From NCBI RefSeq assembly GCF_009834805.1, contig NZ_WVHO01000011.1, positions 248,001 to 312,000 of the forward strand: DNA of 64,000 nt, given 5' to 3'. Shown piece by piece: positions 63,827 to 64,000 of the stretch (positions are counted from its first letter, which is position 1; each line of letters begins with the position of its first letter). The position numbers were made by a program, and so were the translations under genes. The notes beneath the pieces are model-generated. The model was given only the letters and a program-made list of their open reading frames with translations. It was not told the DNA's origin and made no database searches. The stretch is from Saccharibacter sp. 17.LH.SD (lineage in GTDB: Bacteria > Pseudomonadota > Alphaproteobacteria > Acetobacterales > Acetobacteraceae).

Positions 63827-64000
63827 ATGACGAATCGCCAGGATTCTCGACCTCATAGCGAGTTTAAAGGTCGTGCACGTGACGTTCTCTTGCGTTTGCA
63901 AGAGCTACACCCAAAGCTTATTGATCTCTCTCTAGGGAGACTTGAAGCGTTATTAGCACGGCTCAATCATCCTGAGCGACATCTTCCACCCGTGATCCAT
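63827..64000 (+). CDS. folC: Bifunctional folylpolyglutamate synthase/dihydrofolate synthase, 5' part
   Basis: The first 58 codons from ATG 63827 run off the window end. The text LLRLQELHPKLIDLSLGRLE followed by HLPPVIH is the characteristic region before the P-loop in FolC. FolC adds glutamate to dihydropteroate and folates. It follows accD as in many alphaproteobacteria, which supports the call. Confidence 0.87.
   Translation, partial: MTNRQDSRPHSEFKGRARDVLLRLQELHPKLIDLSLGRLEALLARLNHPERHLPPVIH

Noticed and set aside
1-64000. CRISPR array, prophage, plasmid origin or toxin-antitoxin pair
   Set aside because: No regularly spaced repeats, phage structural or integrase genes, replication genes or small convergent toxin pairs were seen.

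Overview
The window looks like chromosome from an acetic acid bacterium (Acetobacteraceae, Alphaproteobacteria) of moderate G+C. This is inferred from gene content: an OprB-type sugar porin, a xylitol-dehydrogenase-like SDR, a pyruvate/indolepyruvate-decarboxylase-type enzyme, a catabolic acetolactate synthase, a cytochrome bc1 complex, a stand-alone Hint-domain protein, and alphaproteobacterial blocks such as trpB-trpA, accD-folC and dnaK-dnaJ. I cannot fix the genus. No CRISPR array, prophage, plasmid origin or intact insertion sequence was seen.

Layout. 1-1.8 kb: the 3' end of cytochrome c1, a cold-shock protein with a long leader and a clean terminator, a secreted orphan STN-domain protein and a GNAT acetyltransferase. 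1.8-9.6 kb (minus): one tightly packed run of an aldo/keto reductase, ureD, an acetolactate synthase, a fused ureA-ureB, then ureC, ureE, ureF and ureG. 9.8-14.5 kb: an OmpR/EnvZ-type two-component pair, a small periplasmic protein plus a SIMPL-domain protein, and a convergent membrane-anchored HtrA-type protease. 15-22.5 kb (minus): SDR, HrpB helicase, nitroreductase, apt, drug-efflux MFS, VTT-domain membrane protein and a NUDIX hydrolase. 22.7-30 kb: an MFS carrier, a LOG-family protein whose Shine-Dalgarno sequence abuts a terminator, then minus-strand murA, dcd, a DMT permease, a 58-residue protein overlapping its neighbour, a glycosyltransferase and a lipoprotein.

30.4-33.7 kb: dnaK and dnaJ separated by two strong hairpins. 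33.9-37.8 kb: an operon of OprB porin, secreted beta-propeller-like protein and Tat-exported DyP peroxidase, facing a Hint-domain protein. 39.5-40 kb is AT-rich and gene-free. 40-46.4 kb: dapB, metK (structured leader, start codon in a hairpin), trmB, ETF-ubiquinone oxidoreductase and etfBA, followed by tRNA-Pro(CGG). 46.7-50.1 kb: a small exported glycine-rich protein, hemH, asd and a 2-oxoglutarate/Fe(II) oxygenase.

50.2-64 kb: sucA (no sucB beside it), trpB, trpA, then about 7.9 kb before accD and folC. This interval holds copA-cueR with a CueR-type operator, one IS6-like terminal sequence, an AT-rich orphan membrane gene, a perfect 36-bp palindrome, and an aminotransferase / 2-keto-acid decarboxylase / Lrp-family cluster that looks like an Ehrlich-type amino-acid catabolic unit. 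trpBA and accD-folC are commonly adjacent in alphaproteobacteria, so this segment may be an insertion.

The most interesting points are the urease operon that carries acetolactate synthase (two base-raising or acid-sparing activities in one transcript, in a bacterium that probably makes acid), the porin/propeller/DyP operon, the overlapping 58-residue gene, and several RNA-level control candidates (metK leader, LOG leader terminator, dnaK-dnaJ hairpins).
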